A stretch of 64,000 nucleotides of DNA. Source: Harmothoe impar (taxonomy: Eukaryota; Annelida; Polychaeta; Phyllodocida; Polynoidae). Both the position numbers and the translations under genes were made by a program. Of the stretch, positions 1 to 12,189 are shown piece by piece. The stretch covers positions 8,432,001-8,496,000 of the forward strand of contig OX381721.1 of assembly GCA_947462335.1 (NCBI GenBank). The letters are read 5' to 3'. The notes below the pieces were generated by a model, which saw only the letters and a program-made list of their open reading frames with translations, searched no databases and was not told where the DNA came from. How positions within the stretch are numbered: position 1 is the stretch's first letter; each line of letters opens with the position of its first letter.

Positions 1-2631
1 GCGTCTGATACATTTTGGATGTATCACAAGGAACTTTCGCGTTTGTAATTCTTTTCAGTCAATAAATGTACCTCTCAGATAGGAATATAATGTTCGAGCC
101 TTTTAAGACAAACTCAATCAAATTATCATAATACAATTTGTATATACCGTACTATTTCTTTTACCAAACAATGATCCTATCTTGATACAGGGATCTGTAC
201 GCCCCCCCCCCCCCGACACATGGTTCACTTAAGTCCTGCACTCTGTCACACATCCCACCCCCACACCCGAAGACCTCAAGTCAATTTTCACAACCTCACC
301 GACCACAGCAAAACGAATATCGAGCTGTCCCAAGGGCTTGACTATATTCCTCAACTAAAATAAAACAGGGAACTACTTTATTTTCGGCTTTGGGGTATTA
401 ATTAAGATGCAGAATGCACATTCAGTATCTCATACAGCTCACATGCACTCCTTATACTCCATGCCATAATATTATTCAATTCATCAGAAATTATAGGTTC
501 TAGGACTCTGACAAGTCTCTTCCTGTAGCGATATATCCTTCTGGCTGGGTGACAGAACTCTCATCTAGAGGGAACGGTCGATATGGTCACTGCCACCATG
601 TCATTGCTATGCTGACTGAACGACCCTAGTCAGACCAATACAGGACCATTCTGAACCACCCTTGAATAGTCAAGTAATCCATGCACACTAGTTAACAGGC
701 ACTTTTAAGAGTTCCTTTATAACTAACATGGTAACGAAATAATGTGTGATATTGGATTATCATAAGTACGTGTTTACCTTTTTGTCAACGTAATATTAAA
801 CCTCGATATAATTATAATATTCAATATGGGTTCCTTTGACATGTAGCTAAAATAATACAACCATTTCGTGGAGAAACTTCCTTTACAACTATCAGTCTAT
901 AGTGCAGTATGAAATAAATTCCATCATGGTCAAATAAGCCCAATATATTTTCCCTTATATATACTTCTACAGTACTTCCCCAGAAGAGACAGTATCTACT
1001 GCTCCCTGACACAGCTGTTGGGTAGATGCTCTGTCACACCCACCTCTATAGCTGTCCCGTCACACCACTAGGGGGCTCTACTATAGACATCCTGACTGAT
1101 CCTGGCTGAGAGATTGGCTGAGAGATTGGAATGATGGAATTTTGCTGCAAGGAGCGCGGGGGAGGAGACGCTGGGTGGGGGTTTGGTGACTTCCGGTCTA
1201 TATTGATCTAGTCCTAGTTCCGGTATCTCCACCAGTCACCTACTATACATTTACAGACGTCAACACGGGATTCCATCATCATATGGTTTTTCAAATATAT
1301 ATATATTTGTGTAAAATAAAAACATAATGCAGGACAAGACAAATCTCAGATTACTTAGAAATGACGGACAGAATATTAGATGATGTTTTGAGACACATAA
1401 CTAGACAATAGGGAGACAAAGGAGGCATAAAACTGTTGCTGTATTTGGATAACTTTAGGGCTTAACTTCTCTCCCCAGCTGGGGATTGAAGAATGTCTTG
1501 TTACTTAAGTATTGGAGATTTCCCAGACTTAGATACGAGGTTATTTTTGCTTTGAATGATAGTTTCCAACTTCCTCAGCTCATGCCTAAATGTTAGTGTG
1601 TTATACATGTTCTGGCAACAGATAACTTAAAAATCATAGTGTGTCCTCAAACACTCAACCTCATTATGTCCCTACCCACCTTTACGTAAGCACACTTAAG
1701 TCCCCCCCCCTCCCACTCCACACACACATTCAACCCCCTGGAGTGATAGTATTTTAACATGGGAATTTAGCCAATGATATTGTCTTAATAAGGGAGTATG
1801 GTCGATTATTAGAGTATAATGTTCCCCTGGGGGAAGTGCATGAATAGGACAGTGCTGGGGGTTACATCTTGCTTTGAGTATCTGACTGTCAATGTGATAC
1901 CTAAACCGTCATACTGCCACTTAGTACGTGTAGTCTGCTGTCACTTGGTGTCATCAACTGTCATGTAACTGTCATGTAGCTCTGCCTGAAGACAAAACTT
2001 CCCAAATTAAGCTTAATATATGAAGACCGTTACGTCCACGGTATAGGCTTACGATAGGCTCTTCATTTTCTATCTACACAATGACAAGGAGGATTGTATA
2101 TTCAGCAATGCCACAATAACTTCACTGGATTTCTTGGCAGAAATGCATTGCATATACTTTAAATATAACTTTCAAAAAGAATGTGAAATTCTTGGACATT
2201 TTCTACAGATCCTAACTGATTTCGAGTAAATATAGACCCGGTATAGACTTGATTCCAATAGAATTATGGATTGCGTATAACAACTGTCCCTTGAAGATGC
2301 ATAAGAAAGTTATTTAAACCGGTGCACAGACTGGACAAAACTGTCAAGTAGCATGTTCTTTTGCGAGGATTTGTTTTAGTTATATATGTGCAGTTACAGA
2401 TTCATTGTAAAGCAAATAAGCTTTAAAATACATTCTTGCACTAACACAGTGGACCAGAATAAATCTTCTGAGGGACTTTATCTTCTTTTAAGTATTTTGA
2501 AACGTCTGTCAAAGGAAGCATCGCTATGTGTCGATATACATATTTCATATGAAAAGCCAACTAGTTGAAGTAGTACACATTAAGCAATATCTTAGTTCTC
2601 GAGAATATTGATTAGTTGAGCAGTTGAGGTA
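1..2631. other. AT-rich intergenic or intronic sequence, no gene recognised
   Basis: No frame in this stretch has a recognisable protein domain and the open frames are short. It holds short C runs near 200 and 1702 and one strong CTCF-like motif at 1065-1080 (listed separately). A short tandem duplication (GAGAGATTGGCT) lies near 1107-1130. Nothing else stands out. Confidence 0.5.
1065..1080 (+). promoter_or_regulatory. CTCF-like motif
   Basis: The sequence CCACTAGGGGGCTCTA fits the bilaterian CTCF core (CCASYAGRKGGCRS) very closely. The match is seen by eye only; occupancy is inference. Confidence 0.4.
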
Positions 2632-2636
2632 CAGGC

Positions 2637-3022
2637 CAGGGGCGGCGGAAGGTGGATAAAGTTGGGGGGGCCCAGGCCCAAAAACCTAATGGGCGTTGGT
2701 TGGAAGAAGTCACAAATAGGGGTCTTGGGGCCGCAGGCCCCCGGAAAATTTAGGAATTTCCCTATAAAATTGGCACATTCGGAGTGGTTTGAATGATCTT
2801 TGGACATTTTTAAGAATTTACACTTAAATCGATGTGTTCTGATGGAGTTTGAGCTTGTCATTTGAGAAAATTTTAGGAATTTTATCTTGAGACTAGTGTC
2901 TTCTAGGGGTTTCTGAGTTTGTGTCCCAAAAAGTTGGGGGGGCCAAAACATACTTTGGACCCCCCATCTTTAAAGTTGGGGGGCCTTGGCCCCCTGGCCC
3001 CCCCCCTGTTCCGCCGCCACTG
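2637..3022. mobile_element. Miniature inverted-repeat element with GGCGGCGGAA ends
   Basis: The left end reads CAGGGGCGGCGGAA and the right end is the inverse, TTCCGCCGCCACTG. Both ends lead into G-runs or C-runs (GTTGGGGGGGCC inverted as GGCCCCCTGGCCCCC). The 5 bp CAGGC flank both sides (2632-2636 and 3023-3027), which would be a target duplication. The interior holds two related AT-rich segments (GGAATTT near 2752 and 2875). Open frames across it are by-products of the inverted repeat. A fragment of a similar end (GGCGGACCCAGG) lies near 34590. The superfamily is not certain; hAT-like or PIF-like are both possible. Confidence 0.7.
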
Positions 3023-3229
3023 CAGGCCCATGTTGAGGTATTGGCCACTTCCAGTCCTCCCTCCATCCCTCCATCCCTCCTTTCCCCCCTCGCTCTCACC
3101 CAAACCCTCCTCCTCATTTACCTTTGCCTTCTGTGTCCCAAAGCCTCCGGCGGCAAAACTACAAAGGCCATAAACTAACGACCCAAGATGTACTTCTCCC
3201 CCGGTCCCTCCCACAACACCTGCCCTCCT

Positions 3230-3345
3230 CACCTGTCTGACGTAACTCATGACGATATCATTACGTCATTATGACGTCACAGTCACGTGATGTATCAGGG
3301 GCTCCACCTGGTGGGGAAGGTGTGTGCGCATGCGTATAGAGGAGA
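3230..3345 (+). promoter_or_regulatory. Promoter-like patch: CRE, E-box, CTCF-like and NRF1-like words
   Basis: Within about 115 bp there are several TGACG half-sites, a full CRE (TGACGTCA at about 3273-3280), a CACGTG E-box, a CTCF-like motif on the minus strand (CTCCACCTGGTGG, 3302-3314) and an NRF1-like GTGCGCATGCGTA. This density of ubiquitous promoter motifs is unusual for the surrounding AT-rich DNA. A 34-codon ATG frame begins 12 bp downstream. Promoter activity is inference. Confidence 0.4.
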
Positions 3346-3357
3346 GTAACTGGAGCT

Positions 3358-3462
3358 ATGGCGTGTGTTGTCTGGTGTTTAATGCGTTTGTATGTGTTTT
3401 GGTGGTATTTCCATGCAATGATAATGTCGTACATTAGCCTGCCTATGTATTACAGGTCATGA
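3358..3462 (+). CDS. Small open frame (34 codons) downstream of the promoter-like patch
   Basis: An ATG at 3358 opens a 34-residue frame ending in TGA at 3460-3462. The peptide begins MACVVWCLMR and is rich in aromatic and aliphatic residues (several W, Y, F, M), like a short membrane-associated segment. I chose this start because it is the first ATG after the CRE/NRF1-like cluster and has G at -3 and +4. I recognise no family and a chance open frame of this length is common, so this is a weak call. It could instead be the start of a 5' leader; an AG/GT string (TACAG/GTCATG) occurs at its end. Confidence 0.15.
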   Translation: MACVVWCLMRLYVFWWYFHAMIMSYISLPMYYRS

Positions 3463-4220
3463 TAAACTGACTGGAGTCTATAAACTCTTTACCTCTTTGG
3501 AGGAGATGGGAGCGGGGGGGGGGGGATTATTCAAGTTCTACAATTTCCATATTCATTGAAAAGCATCTTGCCCATGATAATGCAGTATAACTGTTGACAG
3601 TGAGAGCACGAGAGGTACAATGGAATAGAAGTCTAGACCTCTCCATCCTTTTCTAAGTTCCTATTCCCTCCATTCCCCCATTCTCCCATTCCCCACTCTC
3701 TCTGCTACTTCTCATTGCCCTCCCCCTCCCCGTGACACATTTATCGATCCTATCCTCCTTTCTTCCATCTCTTCCCGACATTTCTTCTCCCTCCTTCCCC
3801 TCGTCCCCTCGTCCCCTCCCCTCCCCACCAACACAAACCCACTCCCTCCCCCCTTCCCCACAGCGTTCCCCATTCTTACCAACATACCGTCACCCCACCC
3901 CTACAATACCCATTGTGCCCGCCCCAAGGAGACTGTTTACATTAATTATTCCCAGAGTTGACTCAAGGTGGCTGTGAGGTGAGACTGGTGCGAGTTAATC
4001 ACTATACTAGAGGGTTATTCCGTGTGACCCCCTGCTACCATAACGTCTGACTCTGGGCCCCTGTGCCTGTGACATGAGAGGCACAGGGCTGGCGGGTGAC
4101 CTGTCGGGGTTGTGATAAATGGGAGTTGTCGCCAGGATATGTCTGACTTTTGGACCCTGTCTACCCCCGACATGCAATAAAGAGGGCAGTAAAAACAGAC
4201 CCACAGAGGGCTTATGATAT
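3463..4220. other. Pyrimidine-rich low-complexity sequence
   Basis: Part of this stretch, about 3641-3930, is strongly C/T-rich (CCCTCC, CCCCTC and TTCCC runs) with a G run near 3515. The proline/serine open frame across it comes from base composition. No gene is seen. Confidence 0.6.
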
Positions 4221-4448
4221 TAGCCCTTTAAGGATGGTGTGTTGCCTTATGGCTTTATATTCATTTGTCGTCATGATGCACCATCGCAGCGGTGGTGAGC
4301 AACTCTGCTGCATCATGCGGATCATCTCGGAGTGCGTTGATCTTGTAGGATCGGCATGATGCATGAATGCAGCACTGGTGAGCTACTCATGCATCATGCC
4401 AACAATAGGATAGTACGTCAATGCATTATACGGTCCTTAAAGGGTTAA
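4221..4448. mobile_element. TTAA-ended double-palindrome MITE, copy 1
   Basis: The left end reads TAGCCCTTTAAGGATGG and the right end CCTTAAAGGGTTAA. Two internal palindromes flanked by CATGATGC and GCATCATG are present, with worn centres (GTGAGCAACTC and GTGAGCTACTC). TTAA next to CCC is the hallmark of piggyBac-type ends. Nearly full length. Confidence 0.8.
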
Positions 4449-6338
4449 CTTGGGGTATATTTACATAGCCCCCCGTGCCGAACACAATAGTGACTATAAT
4501 TGGATCTGGTGGGCATATATTGAGGCTCCGACAATGTATATGGTGCTCTGTAGGCTACAATGTACTGTGTTGCCGCATGTAGATCTTACATGTGCCTTAA
4601 AGCAGCATGCAGAGTTACATCTGAAGGGGATTAACCTGGAAAACAACCACAAGGCATGGAAAATGGAACTACATTTCGTAAAGAAGTAGTCAAAAATATA
4701 CTCATGATTGTGCTTTGACAACTGACTATAAAAAAGTGTATATGATTATTTACTATTCAATATTTAGAATATTGAATATTTTCCAGCATAAAGTTAATGG
4801 CTGTTTTATCACTCTGAAGATACCCATGTATTTGTACAACTATCTTCTATATATAGACTGGCGACTAGATGTGCTTCTTACATTTTCTGTCAATAAAATC
4901 ACCTGCCAACCCAGGGCCGACTCCCATACATACATTGCTATTCAATTCCCTACCTACTTTAGATTTTTAGACCACGTAGCTTGAAAACACACCTTTGGAC
5001 CTAATGTGATGGATTATTTTTTAAGCATACGTGGCAAATTATATTTCATATACTAAAACCAGATTCCTGCACCAGCTTTCAAGATCGTTCTCTCCTTCCT
5101 GTTTAGCTTGCATCCACCTTCCCACGTCGAGAACCTAGTACCCTCATCCCCTCAGTTAGAGTGCCATATGGCAGGCCTGCCTTTAAATAGCTTGTCCCTG
5201 GCGGGCTTCAATCATTCCGTAATCAGTGAGACAGATCACCGGCCGGTACCTAGCGGACGGTTAGTCTGCTGTAAAGGCCACGTGCACTCAGACTCGGGAA
5301 CAAGCTTCAGCACCAACAAGAAAATGCTGGGAATGGAAATGTTGCATTTCTGTACTTGAAATGAATGTAAACCTGATGTATTTTCATAGACCCTCTGTTA
5401 CAATTCGGCAGCCTCTTTAGTTTTCTCCCCACATTTTCAAAAAGGATATGTGTCTGCAGACCTTGACTTTGGCCAGACTTCAGTATTTATCATGATACTG
5501 TACTTGATGTTTTAGGATTGATGTCAAAGTTATGTTGAGGGAGCTTTGACTCTTTATTTACAATGGAATTGGAATGTTCACTGTAAAGACCTACTGTTCA
5601 ATTGATTTCATTATGTGCTTTAAGTGTCAAGTGTGCTATACGTTCCATTGGAGTGAGCTAAATAGCACGATCCTGGACATACCAGACTATTTAAGAGGGT
5701 GATTATTATTTAGGAAACTAGGGGAGGGTGTATGGAGGGGGGGGGGGGTCTCAGAGGGAGTGAGTAGCCATGGAAATGTGAGACCAAATAGTATTAAAGT
5801 TTTAATTCAGGTTCCCTGGTCTGAAAACAACTTTGGTGCAGCCTCACGGGCCATTGCCTCAACATATGGCCCATATTATCTACTCTATAGTAACCCCAAA
5901 GTGACCTATCTATTGGCATTTACAAGCAGCAAGGTGAGGAGTCATACTGATACTAGTAGTTGATCTCTGTATTTGATACTATGATAGGGTTACAGTGAAG
6001 TTTTCTGTCTACTACTCATCATATTCGTATAAACTATAGCAAGGAACTATAAACAGGATGGCATTGTAGTCAGTCACAATTTGTCGATGCCAGGGGTACA
6101 CCATTTAATACTAGCTGAAATATCTCCACACAGCGGAGTTTATCCCAATAATAATCATAATAATTACCTAGTTACTGCTGCATAGCTACTGCAATTACCC
6201 AGTTTTGTTCATCAAGCCATTTCTAACGGTAAAGGGTAATTGTTCACAGGGTGGGAGGTGTCAGTCTGCACCAAGGGAGCAGTGAGTGACCTGGTCAAGG
6301 ATTACATCCTCACAGGCTGAGGCTGGGTGTCCTGTGAG
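4449..6338. other. AT-rich sequence, no gene recognised
   Basis: I see no coding, RNA or repeat feature I can support apart from a G run near 5739. Open frames are short and lack any recognisable domain. Confidence 0.5.
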
Positions 6339-6597
6339 TTAACCCTTTAAGGATGGCATGATGCCCTTTAGCCGCCTCATACATCCATTTTTCATAATGA
6401 TGCATCAATACAGTGCCACATAATAGCCAGCACTGCATTGCTGCATCATGCGAGCTCTTTGAGAGTGTATCAATTCCATAGGGATGCCCTGATGCATCCA
6501 TGTATCCCTCATGAGTTACTTGCCAGGGCTGCGTTCGTGCACCATACAGACAGAGGTGCATAGTGCATTAAAGCACTATGCTGCCTTTAGAGGGTTA
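6339..6597. mobile_element. TTAA-ended double-palindrome MITE, copy 2
   Basis: Full-length copy of 259 bp. It begins TTAACCCTTTAAGGATGGCA and ends CTGCCTTTAGAGGGTTA. Both internal CATGATGC...GCATCATG palindromes are recognisable. Confidence 0.85.
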
Positions 6598-8069
6598 GGA
6601 CGGGCTGTAAGTGAGCAGTGTGGGGGGTGGCCACCCCCAGGTGGCCCCCCTTTGTCCAGCTAACTGTCCCATCACGGCTAATGTGCAGGAGGCTATGCTG
6701 GGTGTCCCAGGGGAGGAGGGGAGAGGGTGCCACACCTGACACTCACCTGACACCTTAATCATTACTCCTGTATACCTCCATCATACCCTCTACTCTCCAC
6801 TCACACTATGGCCACCTACAGGGTCTTCATTATCTCATGGTGAATTTCTATGGAAACGTTTGCTGTAATTGCAGATAACTTAAGTCAACCAAGTCTGCGT
6901 TGTTATCATAGACATTTTCAAATATATTTTTGTTGTATAAATGCAGTAAACAGTTTATGACTATATCAGAGGAGAGCTATTTGGTATCCAAGCGCACTGT
7001 GCCTTTTTGTCGTCATGCTGCACCAACTTTTTACCTAATATCTTGGCCAACTCTTCATATCACAGTTTTGAAAAGGTTTTGTGAGAGGCCAAATGAAATA
7101 TCTTCAAAAGTTTAAAATAAAAAGGAATCTTGTAAAGTTTGATATTCATAATGTAGATGATTCAGATGGTATTATTTTTCAACTTTATTTGAATATGTCT
7201 ATTGATAATTGAAGATAATGGAGACATGCATTCACACAATTTACTGTTGGCATACAACCACAGAAACGAATGCTGAGAATTCCTTGGTGACACTTCTACA
7301 AAAGGGTTACAACACTCGGAAGATTCACCACCAGATGGTGGTAGACTAAGTGTAGCGGAATATAAGTGCTTCACATCACAGCCCACTTAGCTACCTGACT
7401 GCCCCCCCCCCCCTACACACACAGCCCTAATGGTTTAATGACCACACCTACGGCTGGTCAACAGGTGGGTAAAATAACACCTCACCTTGTCCTCCTACCT
7501 ATAGTATAGTACAGCCTATAGTGTACCCCAGACAAAGAGGTCTTAATCACGTTTACCTCCCAGTCCCAGGTGTAGGGATGACCACAGAGGTATGGGACAC
7601 CTGAGATGGTTGGGGGGTTCTCACCTAAGTGTGCAGCTTTACAACATAGGGGTAGAAACAGTGGCCAGGTGTGAGGGTATTATTATGATGATCAGTTTCA
7701 GATTAAATAATTCATTTATGATCGTTACCATTGTTTTTATAAGGCGAATGACTTGATTGCCCAGCTGCGAAATAAATGTGAGTTTATGATCCATGTTGAG
7801 AAAACACACAACAGCTTGGGCAAAGTAGATTGTTTTTTGTTATGTTCTACTTTACTTGCTTAAACACTCTGCCAGTTTCTCCGGCAGCTCACGTCAAGAT
7901 GTGTCCATTCTAAAAGTCTGGAGAATTGTCTAAACATCATGAACATTTCAAAGAATTAGCTTATAATGTTTTTGATCTTCCCTGTGGCAAATGTAGTCGG
8001 TAGTAACCCTATATATATATGTCATGTCTCTTTTTGTCTTCTGTTCTGGTAATTCATGATATTATATTT
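6598..8069. other. AT-rich sequence, no gene recognised
   Basis: The stretch holds a CTCF-like palindromic word (CCACCAGATGGTGG, 7328-7341) and a C run near 7403. No supported gene. Confidence 0.5.
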
Positions 8070-8179
8070 TATGATCTCAATATCATTTTACCCCACAAAA
8101 CTGATCTCAATATAACGTGTTCATTAATTTTGCTCCACAATGCTGATCTCAATATCACATATTAACTTTATCCCATAAT
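8070..8179. repeat. Degenerate tandem repeat of TGATCTCAATAT units
   Basis: The string TGATCTCAATAT occurs three times (near 8071, 8102 and 8143), each followed by an AT-rich spacer and a CCCCACAA-like or CTCCACAA-like block. Unit length varies between about 30 and 42 bp. Confidence 0.5.
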
Positions 8180-8906
8180 CAAACTATTTTAAAACAGCAC
8201 AAACAGTTCAACAAAACTAAATTGCACAAGATTTGATTCGAATCTTAAACTCAGGAAGAAGAAACTAGAAATTCCCACATAATTGGGTTTTTGGTGGCCA
8301 AAACCTGTCTAACCTGTCAAGTGGTCATTGACATTTCCCCGCTAGGTTAATTGGTTCTAACAGATATTACCCCATCCTCACACTGCCCAACTTGACTCTT
8401 CGTGTCCCTGCTGGAATTGCTGCTCTCAAAGAGACTCAAAAAGTGATGACAGAGATTTTTGGTGGCTTCCTTCCTTTGTTCTCCTCATCTTCCCACAGTA
8501 GGCTACAATGTGACAACAGCCGCCAGCTGTCGTGGATTGCACTCAATACAGACAGGCATACAGTCATCGATAAGGATCCCCTCCATTGTAGAAGGGTTAA
8601 CGATAATGCATTTATCAAAACCTTCATTGTAACTATACTGAGAACCCTCCATTGATGATTTTGCACGCATGAGACTAGGGATCTATGCTATTGATAAGAG
8701 TTGGTAAGAGATTGTGTTATAAAGTTCTTGTACCATATTTCTCATCATTGTATTTTCTAATCTATCTCATGATAATTGCCTTTGGGGAAATGAATTGTCA
8801 TTGCATATCGCTATTATTTCATTTACACGCTCTGCTCTTTTTGCACGTGTATGAATCCTCGATAACGTCTGCATTTCTCATACCATGTGTATGACTACAA
8901 TCTGTC
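8180..8906. other. AT-rich sequence, no gene recognised
   Basis: Overlapping 76-87 codon frames on both strands at 8392-8666 show no family signature and are probably chance. Confidence 0.5.
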
Positions 8907-9117
8907 TACTGTAAACGTATATATTTTCGCGTGTATAAATTTTCGCGATTTTGCTACAAAATGCATTTTCGCGAGTATTTAAATTCGCGATTTTTGGAGT
9001 ATGGTAGTAGTATGACTATATTGGATAAATATTCGCTCTGTACATATTTTCGCGATTTTTAAAGATCGCGAAAATCGCGAAAATATGTACAGCGCGAAAA
9101 TATCTACGTTTACAGTA
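8907..9117. mobile_element. TA-flanked palindromic element rich in TTTTCGCG
   Basis: The left end TACTGTAAACGTA is matched by the inverse TACGTTTACAGTA at the right end. Each runs into repeated ATTTTCGCG or CGCGAAAAT blocks, so most of the 211 bp can fold on itself. TA at both outer edges suits a Tc1/mariner-type target duplication. Confidence 0.75.
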
Positions 9118-9645
9118 TTTGATTACTATTGATATTTTTTTTGAAAAGTTGCGTTATTATCTCTCAATCTACCCATTCATATTATAAATATTTTTTGTTG
9201 AAATATACACTTATATCACAGTGGATTATCAAAATTGTTCTGTTCAATACGTATTCAATAAACAGCCATGACCCTATTTCATCTGGAATGTAATATACGT
9301 TTCAAAATGAAAGAGTAGCTGTTCTCCAAAATAGTTCTATGTTCGCTATATTCATTAGGTATACTGTATGTATTCAGTGTACATTTAATTTACAATTAAT
9401 GAACCTGCAAGCAGGGGTACAGGCTAGCCTCTGATTCTTAACAGATAATGCTTACTTTTATAAAAGCATTGATATATATCGTTGGACGTATATAGATCGT
9501 AGTTTATATTTAATAATAAATATAATCAACGTCGTTGGAAGAAGATGTACTGTTTTCTTTGGAAATCTCCCCAAACACTATATCATTGGGTTGACATCCA
9601 AATTATTATAAACTGCCATGCCATAAATCTATGGACACAGTAAAT
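9118..9645. other. AT-rich sequence, nothing recognised
   Basis: Highly AT-rich; a small inverted stretch (TTTATATTTAATAATAAATAT) near 9503 is the only structure I notice. Confidence 0.5.
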
Positions 9646-9878
9646 AATTTAAAGCCAGCATTATGCCTTAATGCACCATGTGTTTCTCTCCTCATGATGC
9701 GCCAATGCAGCCCTGTCGAGTAACTGATCAGGATTGCATTCATGCATCATGGCGACCCTATTAGATCGACCCTATTAGATCGAAAGGTCAGTACACTACA
9801 CAAACGCAGCGCCGGCGAGTGCATCATGACAACACATGGCTTTAAAGTGTTGATGTATCATGCTTCTTAAAGGGTTAA
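9646..9878. mobile_element. TTAA-ended double-palindrome MITE, copy 3
   Basis: The right end is intact (CTTCTTAAAGGGTTAA) and the left end is worn (ATTTAAAGCCAGCATTATG). The centre carries a small tandem duplication of GACCCTATTAGATC near 9757-9782, not seen in other copies. Confidence 0.75.
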
Positions 9879-11129
9879 TGCATGTCTTACTTGACATAAG
9901 CTGTACTGACAATCTACCCGGGCGTTTATCCACCTATGATGTAGACCTTGACAGTCTGTAGCCCTAGGGCATTCTTTGTCTTGTAATTGAGAGAAAGCTA
10001 GGTCAGTAGTCAAACTTATTTTCTAAACGATTACAAGTCCAAAGCAGACATATCAAGTCTGTGTTACTGTCAGGGTACTATATATGATCATTTGAATTTA
10101 TTTTATTGTTAATCTGTGGAGATATAATGTATAAACTTGTTTGAAAGAGGTGAACCATTATTTTGATCAACTAGAATAGACAGTATTGCTACAAAATGTA
10201 TCCAAGTAATCGTGTTGGGATTGCACAGAATGGAATTTGACTAGTTCAAGGGCTTGTACACTGTAGATATCTTAAGACAAATGTCTAGATTCCTGCCTTT
10301 GCGCAGATGGATAGAAAGGCAATACATATACAATTAAGGTAGCGACGATATTCTGTAAAAGAATATACCTATCTAATAGCATGGCATGTGTTTACCTAAA
10401 TAGGAGTGGAACGTTTATATAATATAGCTCATGATAACAGTTAACGTAATCCTTATTGTCAACCCTGCTTGGTCTGGTTTTCTATACAATAAATACAAAG
10501 CAGAGTGAATTGTAGATATCATATGTACCAGCACCCCCCCCCCCCTGCCCCCCATTGATTACACATGAGTTTGTTATCATAAAGGACATATTAACATGTA
10601 AATAACAACAATGGGATGCAGCATAAAAATATGTATACAACCTAAACAAAATTACATCAACCTCATTGTGACTTCGTCAACTTGAAATATAGTTAACCTT
10701 TGATCAACAGAGCTTTTCAATCCAACGCTTGAGTTCAGAGAACACGAATACAGAGATAGCATGAAGGAATGGGAAACGATAACTAAACAACAAAAGTATA
10801 GAATAGACTGCACTTATAGATGACCCAAGTTGAGTCATATCGAGCACAGCTACACACTAAGACGGACTAGTCACCACTCCTTGTCAGTGTTTCTGAGTCA
10901 ACCTTATTTAGTCCCTGGGCAGCTCCCCAGGACGCCACTCGGATGGAGGTGCATTGTTTGCAGACTCCCTTATAGGGGGTCAAGGATCGTGACGTTAATT
11001 GGCAAATGTGTCTGACACGAGTATACTCAAGGTGACCTGGTGTATGATACTGTAGACATAATGAGAGAAGAGAACAGAGGAGTTGTAACAGAGCTGCTAA
11101 GAGGAGAAGGAGTAAGATGGTTATTTGGT
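9879..11129. other. AT-rich sequence, no gene recognised
   Basis: No supported gene. A C run lies near 10533. The GC content rises toward the CpG-rich cluster that begins near 11150. Confidence 0.5.
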
Positions 11130-11149
11130 TACCTGCCTGCCTTGAGGGA

Positions 11150-11487
11150 GGGATGAGTCTCCTATTGGCGGTACAGTCGCAGAAGGACGCGGGCCGCGTG
11201 GGGAAAGCACGGGCCGAACTGGGAGAGTTGGTCACCTCCAGGGCATGATCCTGGCACACTACTCGGTATTAAAGCCGCTTATATCGTTTACACAACACCC
11301 TGAAGGACGGGGGTTAAGGGGCAGCTGAGGCGGTCACCAGGACGGCGTCCTTTGTTTTGATCTGGCCGGAAGCAGGTAGCCATGACACGCACGATGAACT
11401 ACGCGCCGCGTGCAGCAGATTGGAAGCGGCGCGTCTACTGCGCGTTCCTGTAGTACGTGCGCCTCCCGCAGCGCGGCGCGCCATGTC
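11150..11487. promoter_or_regulatory. CpG-rich block 1
   Basis: CpG is frequent (GACGCGGGCCGCGTG near 11188; ACGCGCCGCGTGC near 11400; GCAGCGCGGCGCGCC near 11468), in contrast to the flanking DNA. No initiator, CCAAT or GC box is clear. It is the first of several CpG-rich blocks between 11 and 17.3 kb and is probably an unmethylated regulatory island; function is inference. Confidence 0.4.
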
Positions 11488-11907
11488 GCGGGAGGAGGGG
11501 AGTGGAGGAGGGGAGGAGGGGAATGGTTGGAAGGCTGAGTGTAGAGGCAGAAGTGGAAGGCAGAGAAAGATAGACTGATAGAGAGGGAGAGCGAGAGGAG
11601 AGGGAGGGAGCTGGGGAAAGATATAAGAGAGAGAAGAGAGGCAGACCGAGACAGACAGAAAAAGATGGAGAGAAATATAGGGAGGGGGAGGGAGAGCGCT
11701 GGAGGTGGAGGGGGAGAGGGGGGGGGGGAGACAGAGGGAGACAGAGGGAGGCAAAGGGAGGCAGAGATAGGCAGAGGGAGGGTAGGGTAGCAGGATACAA
11801 TGGGGAATGAAGGGAGTGAGTGCATTAAAAATACACGGGGCGGGGGCAGGAATGATAGTTGCAGAGAGGGACAGTGAGAGAGGGTGATGGGCAGAGAGGG
11901 AAGAGTG
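11488..11907. repeat. Polypurine tract (G/A-rich on the plus strand)
   Basis: About 420 bp are almost entirely G and A on the plus strand, built of GGGAGG, GAGAGA and AGACAGAGG units. The Leu/Pro/Ser-rich open frames read from the complement are composition artefacts. Such mirror-type purine tracts can adopt triplex DNA. Confidence 0.7.
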
Positions 11908-12189
11908 CGCTGGTGGTACGGGGATGGGGGAGGCAGTCGTAAGATAATACGTCTTTATCAATTAAAAATTCCCGCGCGATGAGACAAGAATCCTCTCCCT
12001 CCTCTGTATTCAATCCTCCCCCACCCACCCATCCACCCACTACTCTCTCCTCCATTGCCGCCTCCTCCGTAGAGATAACTGATAAGGAATGAATGTGAAA
12101 CTCACCCAAAGGAGGTGTGGGGAGGGAGGGAGGGAGGTGTGAGAAAAAAAAGACTAGCTTGTGATGAAAAAAAGTCTTAAAAAAGCTCC

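Noticed and set aside
2592..3250. Cluster of overlapping 70-119 codon frames on both strands
   Set aside because: They cross the inverted ends and G/C runs of the 2637-3022 element and have no domain.
11314..11961. Long minus-strand open frame of 215 codons, with overlapping 163- and 121-codon frames
   Set aside because: All derive from the polypurine tract read in its complement; the product is almost only Leu, Pro and Ser in every frame.
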